From NCBI RefSeq assembly GCF_006494425.1, contig NZ_VHIV01000013.1:1-58294 (forward strand): 58,294 bases of DNA, read 5' to 3'. The notes beneath the pieces are model-generated. The model was given only the letters and a program-made list of their open reading frames with translations. It was not told the origin of the DNA and made no database searches. Positions 29,830 through 42,999 of this stretch are shown piece after piece (positions within the stretch are counted from its first letter, which is position 1; every line of letters starts with the position of its first letter). The translations under genes and the position numbers were made by a program. Source of the DNA: Bacillus dicomae (lineage in GTDB: Bacteria; Bacillota; Bacilli; Bacillales; Bacillaceae_G).

Positions 29830-29887
29830 GATTCAACGTAAAATAAATGTAAGCATAAACCGCTTTATTTGTCGCTTATGGAAGTGT

Positions 29888-29908
29888 GGAGAGGGAGAAT
29901 GCCTCTCC
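29888..29908 (+). promoter_or_regulatory. Intercistronic hairpin between rpsG and fusA
   Basis: GGAGAGG (29888-29894) pairs with CCTCTCC (29902-29908) around a 7-nt loop. The following TTTCGTT is weak for termination, so it may reduce rather than stop transcription into fusA. Confidence 0.5.
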
Positions 29909-30036
29909 CTTTCGTTGGGCGCTCGTTTTACATAATGAGAGTACTGGACATACTGACATGTGTAACAATATAAAGTGGCTTTTTTGCTACTTAAAATAAA
30001 AAATCCAATCCATATATGGAAGGAGCAAGACACCAA

Positions 30037-32115
30037 ATGGCAAGAGAGTTCTCTTTAGAAAACACTCGTAATATTGGTATCATGGCTCACATCGATGCTG
30101 GTAAAACAACAGCAACTGAGCGTATTCTGTATTACACAGGACGTATTCATAAAATCGGTGAAACTCACGAAGGTGCATCTCAGATGGACTGGATGGAGCA
30201 AGAGCAAGAGCGTGGTATCACAATTACTTCTGCTGCAACTACAGCACAATGGAAAGGTCACCGTGTAAACATCATTGACACTCCAGGTCACGTAGACTTC
30301 ACAGTAGAAGTAGAACGTTCTTTACGCGTACTTGATGGCGCGGTAGCAGTACTTGATGCACAATCTGGTGTAGAACCACAAACAGAAACTGTTTGGCGTC
30401 AGGCTACTACTTACGGCGTACCTCGTATCGTATTCGTTAACAAAATGGATAAAATCGGTGCAGATTTCTTATACTCTGTAGGAACAATCCACGATCGTTT
30501 ACAAGCAAACGCACACCCAATTCAGTTACCAATCGGTGCTGAAGATGAGTTCAATGGTATCATTGACCTTGTTGAAGAATGTGCTTACATGTACGGTAAC
30601 GATTTAGGAACAGACATTCAACGTGTTGAAATTCCTGAAGAACATAAAGAATTAGCTGAAGAATACCGTGGAAAGCTTATTGAAGCGGTAGCTGAGCTTG
30701 ATGAAGAAATGATGATGAAGTACCTAGAAGGTGAAGAAATCACTGTAGAAGAGCTTAAAGCTGGTATCCGTAAGGCTACAACTTCTGTAGAATTCTTCCC
30801 AGTAATCTGTGGTTCTGCATTCAAAAACAAAGGTGTTCAAATTCTGTTAGATGCAGTTATCGACTACCTACCATCTCCATTAGACGTGCCTGCTATTAAA
30901 GGTACTCTTCCGGATACAGATGAAGAAGTAGAACGTCATTCTAGCGATGAAGAACCATTCGCAGCTCTAGCATTCAAAATCATGACTGACCCTTATGTTG
31001 GTAAGTTAACGTTCTTCCGTGTGTACTCTGGTGTGTTAAACTCTGGATCATACGTGAAAAACTCAACTAAAGGTAAGCGTGAGCGTGTAGGACGTATCCT
31101 ACAAATGCACGCTAACAGCCGTGAAGAGATTTCAACAGTTTACGCTGGTGATATCGCTGCTGCTGTAGGTTTAAAAGATACTACTACTGGTGATACTCTT
31201 TGTGACGAGAAGAGCCTTGTTATCCTTGAGTCTATGGAATTCCCAGAGCCAGTTATCTCTGTAGCTATCGAACCAAAATCAAAAGCTGACCAAGATAAAA
31301 TGGGTACAGCATTATCTAAGCTTTCTGAAGAAGATCCAACATTCCGTGCTCACACTGACCAAGAAACTGGCCAAACAATCATCGCTGGTATGGGTGAACT
31401 TCACCTTGATATCATCGTTGACCGTATGCGCCGTGAATTCAAAGTTGAAGCAAACGTTGGTGCTCCTCAGGTAGCATACCGTGAGACTTTCCGCGCTGCT
31501 GCGAAAGTTGAAGGTAAGTTCGCTCGTCAATCTGGTGGACGTGGACAATTCGGTCACGTTTGGATTGAGTTTGAACCTAACGAAGAAGGTAAAGGATTCG
31601 AATTCGAAAACAAGATCGTCGGTGGTGTAGTTCCTCGTGAATACATCCCAGCTGTTGGAGCAGGTCTTGAAGATGCACTTAAAAATGGTGTACTAGCTGG
31701 TTATCCACTAGTTGACATTAAAGCTGCATTAGTTGACGGATCTTACCATGATGTCGATTCATCTGAGATGGCGTTCAAAATCGCTGCATCTATGGCACTT
31801 AAAGCTGCGGTTTCTAAATGTAGCCCAGTAATTCTTGAGCCAATGATGAAAGTTGAAGTTGTAATTCCTGAAGAGTACATGGGTGACATTATGGGTGACG
31901 TAACATCTCGTCGTGGACGTGTAGAAGGTATGGAAGCTCGCGGTAACGCTCAAGTTGTTCGCGCTATGGTTCCACTTTCTGAAATGTTCGGTTATGCAAC
32001 GTCATTACGTTCTAACACTCAAGGACGAGGAACATTCTCAATGACATTTGATCATTATGAAGAAGTACCGAAGTCTGTTTCTGAAGAAATTATCAAAAAA
32101 AATAAAGGCGAATAA
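30037..32115 (+). CDS. fusA: EF-G, translation elongation factor G
   Basis: GTPase that drives tRNA-mRNA translocation and, with RRF, ribosome recycling. The 692-aa product has G1 AHIDAGKT (17-24), G3 DTPGH and G4 NKMD motifs in domain I, followed by domains II-V. ATG 30037 is chosen over in-frame ATG 30016 because GGAAGGAGC (30017-30025) lies between them at suitable spacing. It is 207 nt after rpsG and 117 nt before tuf. Confidence 0.98.
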   Translation: MAREFSLENTRNIGIMAHIDAGKTTATERILYYTGRIHKIGETHEGASQMDWMEQEQERGITITSAATTAQWKGHRVNIIDTPGHVDFTVEVERSLRVLDGAVAVLDAQSGVEPQTETVWRQATTYGVPRIVFVNKMDKIGADFLYSVGTIHDRLQANAHPIQLPIGAEDEFNGIIDLVEECAYMYGNDLGTDIQRVEIPEEHKELAEEYRGKLIEAVAELDEEMMMKYLEGEEITVEELKAGIRKATTSVEFFPVICGSAFKNKGVQILLDAVIDYLPSPLDVPAIKGTLPDTDEEVERHSSDEEPFAALAFKIMTDPYVGKLTFFRVYSGVLNSGSYVKNSTKGKRERVGRILQMHANSREEISTVYAGDIAAAVGLKDTTTGDTLCDEKSLVILESMEFPEPVISVAIEPKSKADQDKMGTALSKLSEEDPTFRAHTDQETGQTIIAGMGELHLDIIVDRMRREFKVEANVGAPQVAYRETFRAAAKVEGKFARQSGGRGQFGHVWIEFEPNEEGKGFEFENKIVGGVVPREYIPAVGAGLEDALKNGVLAGYPLVDIKAALVDGSYHDVDSSEMAFKIAASMALKAAVSKCSPVILEPMMKVEVVIPEEYMGDIMGDVTSRRGRVEGMEARGNAQVVRAMVPLSEMFGYATSLRSNTQGRGTFSMTFDHYEEVPKSVSEEIIKKNKGE

Positions 32116-32144
32116 TTGATTTTTATCGATTGTTCGAGTATAAC
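32116..32144 (+). promoter_or_regulatory. Candidate tuf promoter
   Basis: TTGATT (32116-32121) and TATAAC (32139-32144) with a 17-bp spacer, directly after the fusA stop. A separate promoter would allow the high EF-Tu level independent of fusA. Confidence 0.6.
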
Positions 32145-32158
32145 TACTTATGTAAGCT

Positions 32159-32188
32159 TAGAAAGTGGGACGTAAGTTTCGCTTTCTA
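32159..32188 (+). promoter_or_regulatory. Leader hairpin with GTAA tetraloop before tuf
   Basis: TAGAAAG (32159-32165) pairs with CTTTCTA (32182-32188). The helix continues inward through three G-U and three Watson-Crick pairs (32166-32171 with 32176-32181) to a GTAA loop of GNRA type. There is no T-run, so it is not a standard terminator. Confidence 0.55.
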
Positions 32189-32232
32189 GTCTAAATATAA
32201 AATAACCTATATAAACTAAGGAGGAATTTAGA

Positions 32233-33420
<1,188 letters not shown>

Positions 33421-33434
33421 TCTTAACTGATATA

Positions 33435-33467
33435 AAAAACCCCAAGGGATTTTCCCTTGGGGTTTTT
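33435..33467 (+). terminator. Strong intrinsic terminator of tuf
   Basis: A perfect 15-bp stem (33435-33449 with 33453-33467: A5-CCCC-AA-GGG-A against its complement) with a TTT loop ends in five T. It closes the str cluster. Confidence 0.96.
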
Positions 33468-33507
33468 GTTTGGATTTATATAATGAATGAAATCATATTT
33501 TTTTGTT

Positions 33508-33535
33508 TTGACGAGTTTCTTCTATAGTATATAAA
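33508..33535 (+). promoter_or_regulatory. Candidate S10 operon promoter 1
   Basis: TTGACG (33508-33513) and TATAAA (33530-33535) are 16 bp apart, in the 399-nt gap between tuf and rpsJ. Confidence 0.55.
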
Positions 33536-33588
33536 AAACAACGAAATAAAACCCAGAAACTGTAAAATGAATTCTAGTAGATGAAAAC

Positions 33589-33617
33589 TTGAAATTCTTT
33601 AAAGTGCCATGTATAAT
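33589..33617 (+). promoter_or_regulatory. S10 operon promoter 2
   Basis: TTGAAA (33589-33594) and TATAAT (33612-33617) are 17 bp apart. The -10 is perfect. Confidence 0.8.
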
Positions 33618-33656
33618 AGCAAAAGTAGAGAAAAGCAGATGCAAACAAAAAGATGC

Positions 33657-33685
33657 TTGCATCTAGACGAATAACATTGTATAAT
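33657..33685 (+). promoter_or_regulatory. S10 operon promoter 3, overlaid by palindromes
   Basis: TTGCAT (33657-33662) and TATAAT (33680-33685) are 17 bp apart. The -35 lies within AGATGC-TT-GCATCT (33651-33664), and the -10 lies within AACATTGT-N7-ACAATGTT (33673-33680, 33688-33695). Confidence 0.75.
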
Positions 33686-33691
33686 AAACAA

Positions 33692-34128
<437 letters not shown>

Positions 34129-34162
34129 TTTATATAACTTAAAAATGTAGGAGGTGTAACTC

Positions 34163-34795
34163 ATGACCAAAGGAATCTTAGGAAGAAAGATCGGTATGAC
34201 TCAAGTATTTGCTGAGAACGGTGAGTTAATCCCAGTAACAGTTATCGCTGCTAATCCAAACGTTGTTCTTCAAAAGAAAACAACTGAAACTGATGGCTAC
34301 AATGCAATCCAGTTAGGATTTGAAGATAAACGTGAAAAGTTAACTAACAAACCTGAACAAGGCCACACTGCTAAAGCATCTACAACTCCTAAGCGCTTCA
34401 TTCGCGAAATCCGCGATGCAGACGTGGACGGATTAGAGGTTGGTCAAGAGGTAAAAGTTGACGTATTCGCTACAGGTGAAATCGTTGATGTAACAGGAAT
34501 TTCTAAAGGTAAAGGTTTCCAAGGTGTTATCAAACGCCACGGACAATCTCGCGGACCTATGTCTCATGGTTCTCGCTATCACCGTCGTCCAGGTTCAATG
34601 GGCCCAGTTGCTCCGAACCGTGTATTCAAAGGCAAAAAACTTGCTGGACGTATGGGTGGAGACCAAGTTACTATCCAAAACTTAGAAATCGTTCAAGTTG
34701 ACACTGAGCGCAACTTATTACTAGTAAAAGGTAACGTTCCAGGTGCTAAGAAATCTCTTGTAGTTGTTCAAGGCGCTGTGAAGGTTAGCAAATAA
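34163..34795 (+). CDS. rplC: Ribosomal protein uL3
   Basis: Early-assembly 50S protein with an extension reaching the peptidyl transferase centre. The 210-aa product begins with [13 protein letters not shown] (4-16), and its loop [17 protein letters not shown] (about 132-148) is the segment near the tiamulin/linezolid site, of usual form. ATG 34163 follows TAGGAGGTG, 34 nt after rpsJ. Confidence 0.98.
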
Positions 34796-34820
34796 TTCAC
34801 AATAGGAAGGAGGAATTCCA

Positions 34821-35444
34821 ATGCCAAAAGTTACTGTATATAACCAAACTGGTTCACAGGTTGGTGAAATCGAATTAGCTGAAGCTATTTTCGGTATCGA
34901 ACCAAATGAAGCTGTACTTTTCGAAGCTGTAATGATGCAACGTGCATCTTTACGTCAAGGTACACACAAAGTAAAAACTCGCTCTGAAGTTCGCGGTGGT
35001 GGTCGTAAACCATGGCGTCAAAAAGGAACTGGACGTGCTCGTCAAGGGTCTATCCGCTCTCCTCAATGGCGTGGTGGTGGTACGGTATTCGGACCTACAC
35101 CAAGAAGCTATGCGTACAAACTTCCTAAGAAAGTTCGTCGTTTAGCGATTAAATCTGCATTAGCTACTAAAGTAGTTGAGAACAACATTGTAGTTCTTGA
35201 AGACCTAGTGTTAAATGCACCAAAAACAAAAGATATGCTAGCAGTACTTAAAGGATTAACTGTTGAGAAGAAAGCTCTTATCGTAACTGCTGATGCAAAC
35301 GAATCTGTAGAGTTATCTGCTCGCAATATCCCTGGAGTAACAGTAATCACTGCTGATGGCGTAAACGTTTTAGACGTGCTTCATCATGATAAGCTAATCA
35401 TGACAAAAGCGGCAGTGGAAAAAGTAGAGGAGGTGCTTGCATAA
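34821..35444 (+). CDS. rplD: Ribosomal protein uL4
   Basis: Exit-tunnel protein, whose loop together with uL22 forms the tunnel constriction and macrolide-site wall. In E. coli it also represses the S10 operon. The 207-aa product has the loop [20 protein letters not shown] (about 53-72) in wild-type form. ATG 34821 follows GGAAGGAGGAA. Its stop overlaps the rplW start by one base (TAATG). Confidence 0.98.
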
Positions 35445-35734
35445 TGAGAGATCCTCGTGATATCATTAAGCGCCCAGTTATCACTGAACGTTCTATGGAA
35501 ATGATGGCTGAAAAAAAATACACGTTCGATGTGGACGTTAAATCTAATAAAACAGAAGTTAAAGATGCTCTTGAAGCGATCTTTGGTGTTAAAGTAGAAA
35601 AAGTGAACATCATGAACTACAAGCCGAAAGCAAAACGCGTTGGTCGTCACGCTGGTTTTACTAGCCGTCGTCGTAAAGCAATCGTTAAGCTAACTGCTGA
35701 CAGCAAAGAAATCGAAATCTTCCAAGGCGTTTAA
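35444..35734 (+). CDS. rplW: Ribosomal protein uL23
   Basis: Protein at the tunnel exit, the docking point of trigger factor and SRP. The 96-aa product has [16 protein letters not shown] (5-20) and the C-terminal [17 protein letters not shown]. Its start overlaps the rplD stop, and its Shine-Dalgarno AGAGGAGG lies within rplD, so translation is coupled. Confidence 0.98.
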
Positions 35735-35762
35735 TTCTTACTAAAGAAGGAGGGAAATTGAG

Positions 35763-36593
35763 ATGGGAATTAAAAAGTATAATCCAACTACTAACGGTCG
35801 TCGTAACATGACTACGAATGATTTCGCTGAAATCACGACTGATAGACCCGAAAAGTCATTACTTGCTCCTTTAAGCAAGAAGGCTGGTCGTAATAACCAA
35901 GGTAAAATCACTGTACGTCATCAAGGTGGCGGACATAAGCGTCAATACCGTATCATCGACTTTAAGCGTAACAAAGATGGAATTCCAGGACGCGTTGCTA
36001 CGATCGAATACGATCCAAACCGCTCTGCGAATATCGCATTAATTAACTACGTTGACGGTGAAAAACGTTACATTCTTGCTCCTAAAAACTTAGAAGTAGG
36101 TATGGAAGTTATGTCTGGCCCAGAAGCTGACATTAAAATCGGTAACGCATTACCATTAATCAACATTCCAGTAGGTACTGTTGTTCATAACATCGAGCTT
36201 AAGCCTGGTCGTGGCGGACAATTAGTTCGTTCTGCTGGTACATCTGCTCAAGTACTTGGTAAAGAAGGTAAATACGTACTTGTACGTTTAACTTCTGGTG
36301 AAGTACGTCTTGTATTATCTGCTTGTCGCGCTTCAATCGGTCAAGTAGGTAACGAACAACACGAACTTATCAAAATCGGTAAAGCAGGTCGCTCTCGCTG
36401 GTTAGGTAAACGCCCAACAGTTCGTGGTTCTGTAATGAACCCGGTTGATCACCCACACGGTGGTGGTGAAGGACGTTCTCCAATCGGACGTAAGTCTCCA
36501 ATGTCTCCATGGGGTAAACCAACTCTTGGATTCAAGACTCGTAAGAAAAACAAAGCGTCTGACAAATTTATCGTTCGTCGTCGTAAAAAATAA
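35763..36593 (+). CDS. rplB: Ribosomal protein uL2
   Basis: Central 50S protein needed for subunit joining and peptidyl transferase assembly. The 276-aa product has [20 protein letters not shown] (about 44-63) and the conserved [14 protein letters not shown] (about 223-236) with its key histidine. ATG 35763 follows AAGGAGGG. The gene is 60 nt from rpsS. Confidence 0.98.
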   Translation: MGIKKYNPTTNGRRNMTTNDFAEITTDRPEKSLLAPLSKKAGRNNQGKITVRHQGGGHKRQYRIIDFKRNKDGIPGRVATIEYDPNRSANIALINYVDGEKRYILAPKNLEVGMEVMSGPEADIKIGNALPLINIPVGTVVHNIELKPGRGGQLVRSAGTSAQVLGKEGKYVLVRLTSGEVRLVLSACRASIGQVGNEQHELIKIGKAGRSRWLGKRPTVRGSVMNPVDHPHGGGEGRSPIGRKSPMSPWGKPTLGFKTRKKNKASDKFIVRRRKK

Positions 36594-36653
36594 TGGGATT
36601 GTAGTACGGTTCATTTCTAGAACCGTACGCCAATCACGAAGGGAGGCACCAAA

Positions 36654-36932
36654 ATGGCTCGTAGCTTAAAAAAAGGACCATTTGTCGATGATCACTTAAT
36701 GAGCAAAATGGAAAAATTAGTTGCATCTGAGCAAAAACAAGTTGTTAAAACTTGGTCTCGCCGTTCAACAATCTTCCCTCAGTTCATCGGACACACAATC
36801 GCTGTATATGATGGTCGTAAACACGTACCTGTGTACATCACTGAGGATATGGTTGGCCATAAGTTAGGTGAATTCGCACCAACTCGTACGTATAAAGGTC
36901 ACCTTGCTGACGATAAGAAAACTAGAAGATAA
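36654..36932 (+). CDS. rpsS: Ribosomal protein uS19
   Basis: 30S head protein that contacts uL5/uL18 in inter-subunit bridges. The 92-aa product begins [15 protein letters not shown] and carries the C-terminal signature [16 protein letters not shown] (about 70-85). ATG 36654 follows AAGGGAGGC, and rplV starts 17 nt after the stop. Confidence 0.98.
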
Positions 36933-36949
36933 TGAGAGGAGGCACTTCA

Positions 36950-37291
36950 ATGCAAGCTAAAGCAGTAGCGAGAACAGTTCGTATTGCTCCTCGTAAAGTT
37001 CGTTTAGTAGTAGACTTAATCCGAGGTAAGCAAGTGGGTGAAGCGATTGCTATCCTTAACCACACACCAAAAACTGCTTCTCCAGTTGTAGAAAAAGTTT
37101 TAAAATCTGCAATCGCAAATGCAGAGCACAATTATGAGATGGATATTAACAACCTAGTTGTTGAAAAAGTTTTCGTTGACGAAGGTCCAACGTTAAAACG
37201 TTTCCGTCCACGTGCAATGGGCCGTGCAAGCCAAATTAACAAACGCACAAGCCACATCACAGTTGTGGTATCAGAAAAGAAGGAGGGATAA
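36950..37291 (+). CDS. rplV: Ribosomal protein uL22
   Basis: Tunnel protein whose beta-hairpin, together with uL4, lines the exit tunnel. The 113-aa product starts [20 protein letters not shown], and the hairpin region [20 protein letters not shown] (about 82-101) is unaltered. ATG 36950 is preferred over ATG 36932 because GAGAGGAGG lies between them. Confidence 0.97.
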
Positions 37292-37294
37292 TCG

Positions 37295-38580
<1,286 letters not shown>

Positions 38581-38600
38581 ATTGAGGGGAGGTTTGCATA

Positions 38601-38864
38601 GTGAGCGAACGTAACCAACGCAAAGTTTATACTGGTCGTGTTGTGTCTGACAAAATGGACAAAACGATTACAGTTTTAGTTGAAACTTACAAAACTCATT
38701 CCTTGTACGGAAAACGTGTTAAGTATTCTAAGAAGTACAAAGCCCATGATGAGCAAAACCAAGCGAAACTTGGCGATATCGTTAAAATCATGGAAACTCG
38801 CCCGCTTTCTGCTACTAAGCGTTTCCGTTTAGTTGAAATCGTTGAAGAAGCGGTTATTATCTAA
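38601..38864 (+). CDS. rpsQ: Ribosomal protein uS17
   Basis: Primary 16S rRNA-binding OB-fold protein. The 87-aa product has [19 protein letters not shown] (6-24) and the C-terminal [19 protein letters not shown] (about 62-80). The start is GTG 38601 behind GAGGGGAGG. Confidence 0.97.
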
Positions 38865-38907
38865 ATAGACGAATCGGAATTTTTAGTCCGAAGGGAGGTT
38901 TCATAAC

Positions 38908-39276
38908 ATGATCCAACAAGAATCTCGTTTGAAAGTTGCTGACAACTCTGGTGCACGTGAACTTTTAACAATTAAAGTATTAGGCGGCTCTGGTCGTAAA
39001 TATGCTAACATTGGTGACATTATCGTTGCTACGGTAAAACAAGCAACACCAGGTGGCGTTGTTAAAAAAGGTGACGTTGTTAAAGCAGTAGTAGTACGTA
39101 CGAAGAGCGGAGCTCGTCGTCCGGACGGTTCTTACATCAAATTTGATGAAAACGCAGCGGTTATCATTAAAGACGATAAGAGCCCACGTGGTACTCGTAT
39201 CTTCGGACCAGTAGCTCGTGAATTACGTGATAGCAACTTCATGAAGATCGTTTCTTTAGCTCCAGAAGTTCTATAA
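38908..39276 (+). CDS. rplN: Ribosomal protein uL14
   Basis: 50S interface protein that contacts 16S rRNA, and is the binding site of the silencing factor RsfS. The 122-aa product begins [19 protein letters not shown] and ends with [19 protein letters not shown], all standard. ATG 38908 follows AAGGGAGG. Confidence 0.98.
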
Positions 39277-39314
39277 TTTAAGGTATTGCCTTGCTAAGGA
39301 GGTGCAGAATTAAG

Positions 39315-39626
39315 ATGCATGTAAAAAAAGGTGATAAAGTACAGGTAATCACTGGTAAAGACAAAGGAAAACAAGGCGTTATCCTTGTGGCTTTCCCAAA
39401 GCAAAACCGTGTTATCGTTGAGGGTGTCAATATCGTTAAGAAGCACTCTAAGCCATCTCAATTAAATCCACAAGGTGGAATTATTACTAAAGAAGCACCT
39501 ATTCACGTTTCTAACGTTATGATTTTAGATCCGAAATCAGGTGAACCTACTCGTGTAGGCTTCAAAGTAGAAGATGGTAAAAAAGTTCGTATTGCAAAAA
39601 AATCTGGTGAATTATTAGATAAATAA
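39315..39626 (+). CDS. rplX: Ribosomal protein uL24
   Basis: Assembly-initiating 50S protein near the tunnel exit. The 103-aa product has a KOW motif ([18 protein letters not shown], about 4-21). ATG 39315 follows TAAGGAGGTG at a slightly long spacing. The frame from 39291 adds residues not seen in the family and is rejected. Confidence 0.97.
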   Translation: MHVKKGDKVQVITGKDKGKQGVILVAFPKQNRVIVEGVNIVKKHSKPSQLNPQGGIITKEAPIHVSNVMILDPKSGEPTRVGFKVEDGKKVRIAKKSGELLDK

Positions 39627-39652
39627 TTTTCTTAAGAAAGGAGGTCACTTCA

Positions 39653-40192
39653 TTGAATCGCCTTAAAGAGAAGTTCCAAAAGGAAATTACTCCTGCTCTA
39701 GTGAGCAAGTTTAACTATAAATCTGTGATGGAAGTACCGAAAATCGAAAAGATCGTAATCAACACTGGTGTTGGTGACGCGGTATCTAACTCAAAAGCTT
39801 TAGACAATGCAGTAGAAGAATTAACACAAATCGCAGGTCAAAAACCTGTTGTAACTCGTGCTAAAAAATCAATCGCTGGTTTCCGTCTTCGTGAAGGTAT
39901 GCCAATCGGTGCGAAAGTAACTTTACGCGGCGAGCAAATGTATGAGTTCTTCGACAAATTAGTATCAGTTTCTTTACCACGTGTACGTGATTTCCGTGGT
40001 GTTTCTAAGAAATCATTCGATGGTCGTGGAAACTATACATTAGGCGTTAAAGAGCAACTTATTTTCCCTGAGATTGATTATGATAAAGTAAGCAAAGTCC
40101 GCGGTATGGACATCGTAATCGTTACTACAGCGAAAACTGATGAAGAAGCTCGTGAACTTTTAACACAATTCGGTATGCCATTCCAAAAATAA
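39653..40192 (+). CDS. rplE: Ribosomal protein uL5
   Basis: 5S rRNA-binding protein of the central protuberance. The 179-aa product begins [16 protein letters not shown] and includes [17 protein letters not shown] (about 28-44) and [17 protein letters not shown]. The start is TTG 39653, unusual but backed by AAAGGAGGTCA and by the family N-terminus. Confidence 0.97.
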   Translation: MNRLKEKFQKEITPALVSKFNYKSVMEVPKIEKIVINTGVGDAVSNSKALDNAVEELTQIAGQKPVVTRAKKSIAGFRLREGMPIGAKVTLRGEQMYEFFDKLVSVSLPRVRDFRGVSKKSFDGRGNYTLGVKEQLIFPEIDYDKVSKVRGMDIVIVTTAKTDEEARELLTQFGMPFQK

Positions 40193-40411
<219 letters not shown>

Positions 40412-40440
40412 AACCCACAAATGGGAAGGAGGTAAAACAC

Positions 40441-40839
40441 ATGGTGATGACAGATCCAATTGCAGACATGCTTACTCGCATCCGTAATGCGAACATGGTA
40501 CGTCATGAGAAATTAGAGGTTCCTGCTTCTAAAATCAAAAAAGAGATCGCTGAACTTTTAAAACGTGAAGGTTTCATTCGTGATGTAGAATACATCGAGG
40601 ATAACAAACAAGGTATCCTTCGTATTTTCCTGAAATATGGTGCAAACAATGAACGTGTAATCACTGGATTAAAACGTATCAGTAAACCTGGCTTACGCGT
40701 TTACGCTAAAGCTGACGAAGTACCACGTGTACTTAACGGATTAGGTATCGCTCTTGTTTCTACATCTAAGGGAGTAATGACAGACAAAGACGCTCGTCAA
40801 TTACAAACTGGTGGAGAAGTAGTAGCATACGTTTGGTAA
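40441..40839 (+). CDS. rpsH: Ribosomal protein uS8
   Basis: Primary 16S-binding protein, and in E. coli the repressor of the spc operon. The 132-aa product starts [18 protein letters not shown] and has the C-terminal motif [23 protein letters not shown] 40441 follows GAAGGAGGTAAA; ATG 40447 is another possible start. The longer frame from 40405 runs back into rpsN. Confidence 0.97.
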
Positions 40840-40871
40840 TATATATTTAAAACGAACGGAGGTGTGACCAC

Positions 40872-41411
40872 ATGTCTCGTATTGGTAAAAAGATTCTTGA
40901 AATCCCTGCAGGTGTTACTATTACAGTTGCAGAAGACAATACTGTAACAGTAAAAGGCCCTAAAGGTGAATTAACTCGTACTTTCAATGCTGATATGCTT
41001 ATCAAAATTGAAGAGAATACATTAACAGTTGAGCGTCCATCTGAACAGAAGGAACACCGTGCATTACACGGTACAACTCGTGCTTTAATCGGAAACATGG
41101 TTGAAGGTGTAACTGCAGGTTTCGCACGCGGACTTGAATTAGTCGGTGTAGGTTACCGTGCTCAAAAACAAGGTGATAAACTTGTATTAAGCGTAGGTTA
41201 TTCTCATCCAGTAGAAATGACTCCGGAAGCAGGTCTTGAAGTTGAAGTACCTGCACCAACTAAGATCGTAATCAAAGGTATCGACAAGCAACGTGTTGGC
41301 GAATTCGCTGCTAACATCCGTGCTGTACGTGCTCCTGAGCCTTACAAAGGTAAAGGTATTCGTTACGAAGGCGAAGTTGTTCGTCGTAAAGAAGGTAAAA
41401 CTGCTAAGTAA
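40872..41411 (+). CDS. rplF: Ribosomal protein uL6
   Basis: 50S protein near the sarcin-ricin loop and factor-binding site. The 179-aa product has two similar domains, starting [15 protein letters not shown], and the C-terminal signature [14 protein letters not shown] (about 155-168). ATG 40872 follows ACGGAGGTG. Confidence 0.98.
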   Translation: MSRIGKKILEIPAGVTITVAEDNTVTVKGPKGELTRTFNADMLIKIEENTLTVERPSEQKEHRALHGTTRALIGNMVEGVTAGFARGLELVGVGYRAQKQGDKLVLSVGYSHPVEMTPEAGLEVEVPAPTKIVIKGIDKQRVGEFAANIRAVRAPEPYKGKGIRYEGEVVRRKEGKTAK

Positions 41412-41444
41412 ACCCGTTAGGTGAGAGAAAGGAGTGACAAGAAA

Positions 41445-41807
41445 ATGATCACTAAAGCTGATAAAAATGCGACTCGTAAGAAAAGACACGCACGTGTACG
41501 TGCTAAACTTACTGGTACTGCAGAGCGTCCACGTTTAAACGTGTTCCGTTCTAACCAACATATTTACGCTCAAGTTATTGATGATGTGAATGGTGTAACG
41601 TTAGTAAGTGCATCTACTCTTGATAAAGACCTTGCTCTTAACGGTACTAGCAATATTGAAGCTGCTACGAAAGTTGGAGAATCAGTTGCTAAGCGTGCTG
41701 TAGAGAAAGGCGTTAAAGAAGTAGTATTTGATCGCGGTGGTTACTTATACCATGGCCGTGTTAAAGCTCTAGCTGAAGCTGCTCGTGAGGCTGGATTACA
41801 ATTTTAA
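41445..41807 (+). CDS. rplR: Ribosomal protein uL18
   Basis: 5S rRNA-binding protein. The 120-aa product has a basic N-terminus ([18 protein letters not shown]), [19 protein letters not shown] and the C-terminal [23 protein letters not shown] 41445 is preceded by AAAGGAGTGA; the in-frame GTG at 41421 is rejected. Confidence 0.97.
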
Positions 41808-41828
41808 TGGTCAAAGGAGGGAAAATTG

Positions 41829-42329
41829 ATGCATCGCATTGACCCAAGTAAATTAGAACTTGAAGAACGTGTAGTTACGATAAATCGTGTCGCGAAAGTT
41901 GTTAAGGGTGGTCGTCGTTTCCGCTTTGCTGCACTAGTTGTAGTTGGCGATAAAAACGGTCATGTTGGATTCGGTACTGGTAAAGCACAAGAGGTACCAG
42001 ACGCAATCCGCAAAGCTATCGAAGACGCTAAGAAAAACTTAATCGCTGTACCATTAGTTGGTACAACAATTCCACACACAATCAACGGTCACTTTGGAGC
42101 TGGTGAAGTATTCTTAAAACCTGCTGCTGAAGGTACTGGTGTTATTGCTGGTGGACCTGTTCGTGCGGTACTTGAATTAGCTGGTGTACAAGATATTCTT
42201 TCGAAATCTCTTGGTTCTAACACACCAATCAACATGATTCGCGCTACTGTGAACGGATTAAGCGAACTTAAGCGCGCTGAAGATGTTGCAAAATTACGCG
42301 GTAAATCTGTAGAAGAGCTACTAGGTTAA
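41829..42329 (+). CDS. rpsE: Ribosomal protein uS5
   Basis: 30S protein for decoding accuracy and spectinomycin sensitivity. The 166-aa product has [21 protein letters not shown] (about 13-33), the loop implicated in spectinomycin binding, in wild-type form, and the dsRBD-like fold [17 protein letters not shown] 41829 follows AAAGGAGGG; TTG 41826 directly before it is less likely. Confidence 0.97.
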
Positions 42330-42342
42330 GGAGGGAAAACAA

Positions 42343-42525
42343 ATGGCGAAAAAGTTAGAAATTACCCTCACTCGTAGTGTAATTGGTCGTCCACAAGATC
42401 AACGTGCGACGGTAGAAGCTTTAGGTCTTAAAAAGTTGAATTCAACTGTAGTTAAGGAAGAAACTCCTGCTATTCTTGGTATGATCAACAAAGTTTCTCA
42501 CCTTATAACTGTAAAAGAAGCTTAA
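42343..42525 (+). CDS. rpmD: Ribosomal protein uL30
   Basis: Small 50S protein. The 60-aa product reads [16 protein letters not shown] and [10 protein letters not shown], ending [13 protein letters not shown], the typical bacterial form. ATG 42343 follows AAGGAGGG, 13 nt after rpsE. Confidence 0.97.
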   Translation: MAKKLEITLTRSVIGRPQDQRATVEALGLKKLNSTVVKEETPAILGMINKVSHLITVKEA

Positions 42526-42558
42526 GGATAACTCATTAATATAAGGAGGTGCCTGGGA

Positions 42559-42999
42559 ATGAAACTTCATGAATTAAAACCTGCAGAAGGTTCTCGTAAA
42601 GTACGTAACCGTGTCGGTCGTGGTATCGGTTCTGGTAACGGTAAAACTGCTGGTAAAGGTCATAAAGGACAAAACGCACGTTCTGGTGGCGGTGTTCGTC
42701 TTGGCTTCGAAGGTGGTCAAACTCCATTATTCCGTCGTTTACCAAAACGCGGCTTCACAAACATTAACCGTAAAGAGTTTGCTATTGTAAACTTATCAAC
42801 GTTAAATCGTTTTGAAGATGGTACAGAAGTAACACCTGAATTATTGCTGGAAACTGGCGTTATCAGCAAGTTAAACGACGGTGTTAAAATTCTTGCAAGC
42901 GGCGCAGTAGAGAAAAAACTAACTGTTAAAGCGCACAAGTTCTCTTCAAGTGCTAAAGAAGCAATTGAAGCAGCTGGCGGATCAGTTGAGGTGATCTAA
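42559..42999 (+). CDS. rplO: Ribosomal protein uL15
   Basis: Late-assembly 50S protein with a long glycine- and arginine-rich N-terminal arm ([20 protein letters not shown], about 19-38) threading through 23S rRNA and a globular C-terminus. The product is 146 aa. ATG 42559 follows AAGGAGGTG. Its stop overlaps the secY start by one base (TAATG). Confidence 0.98.
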
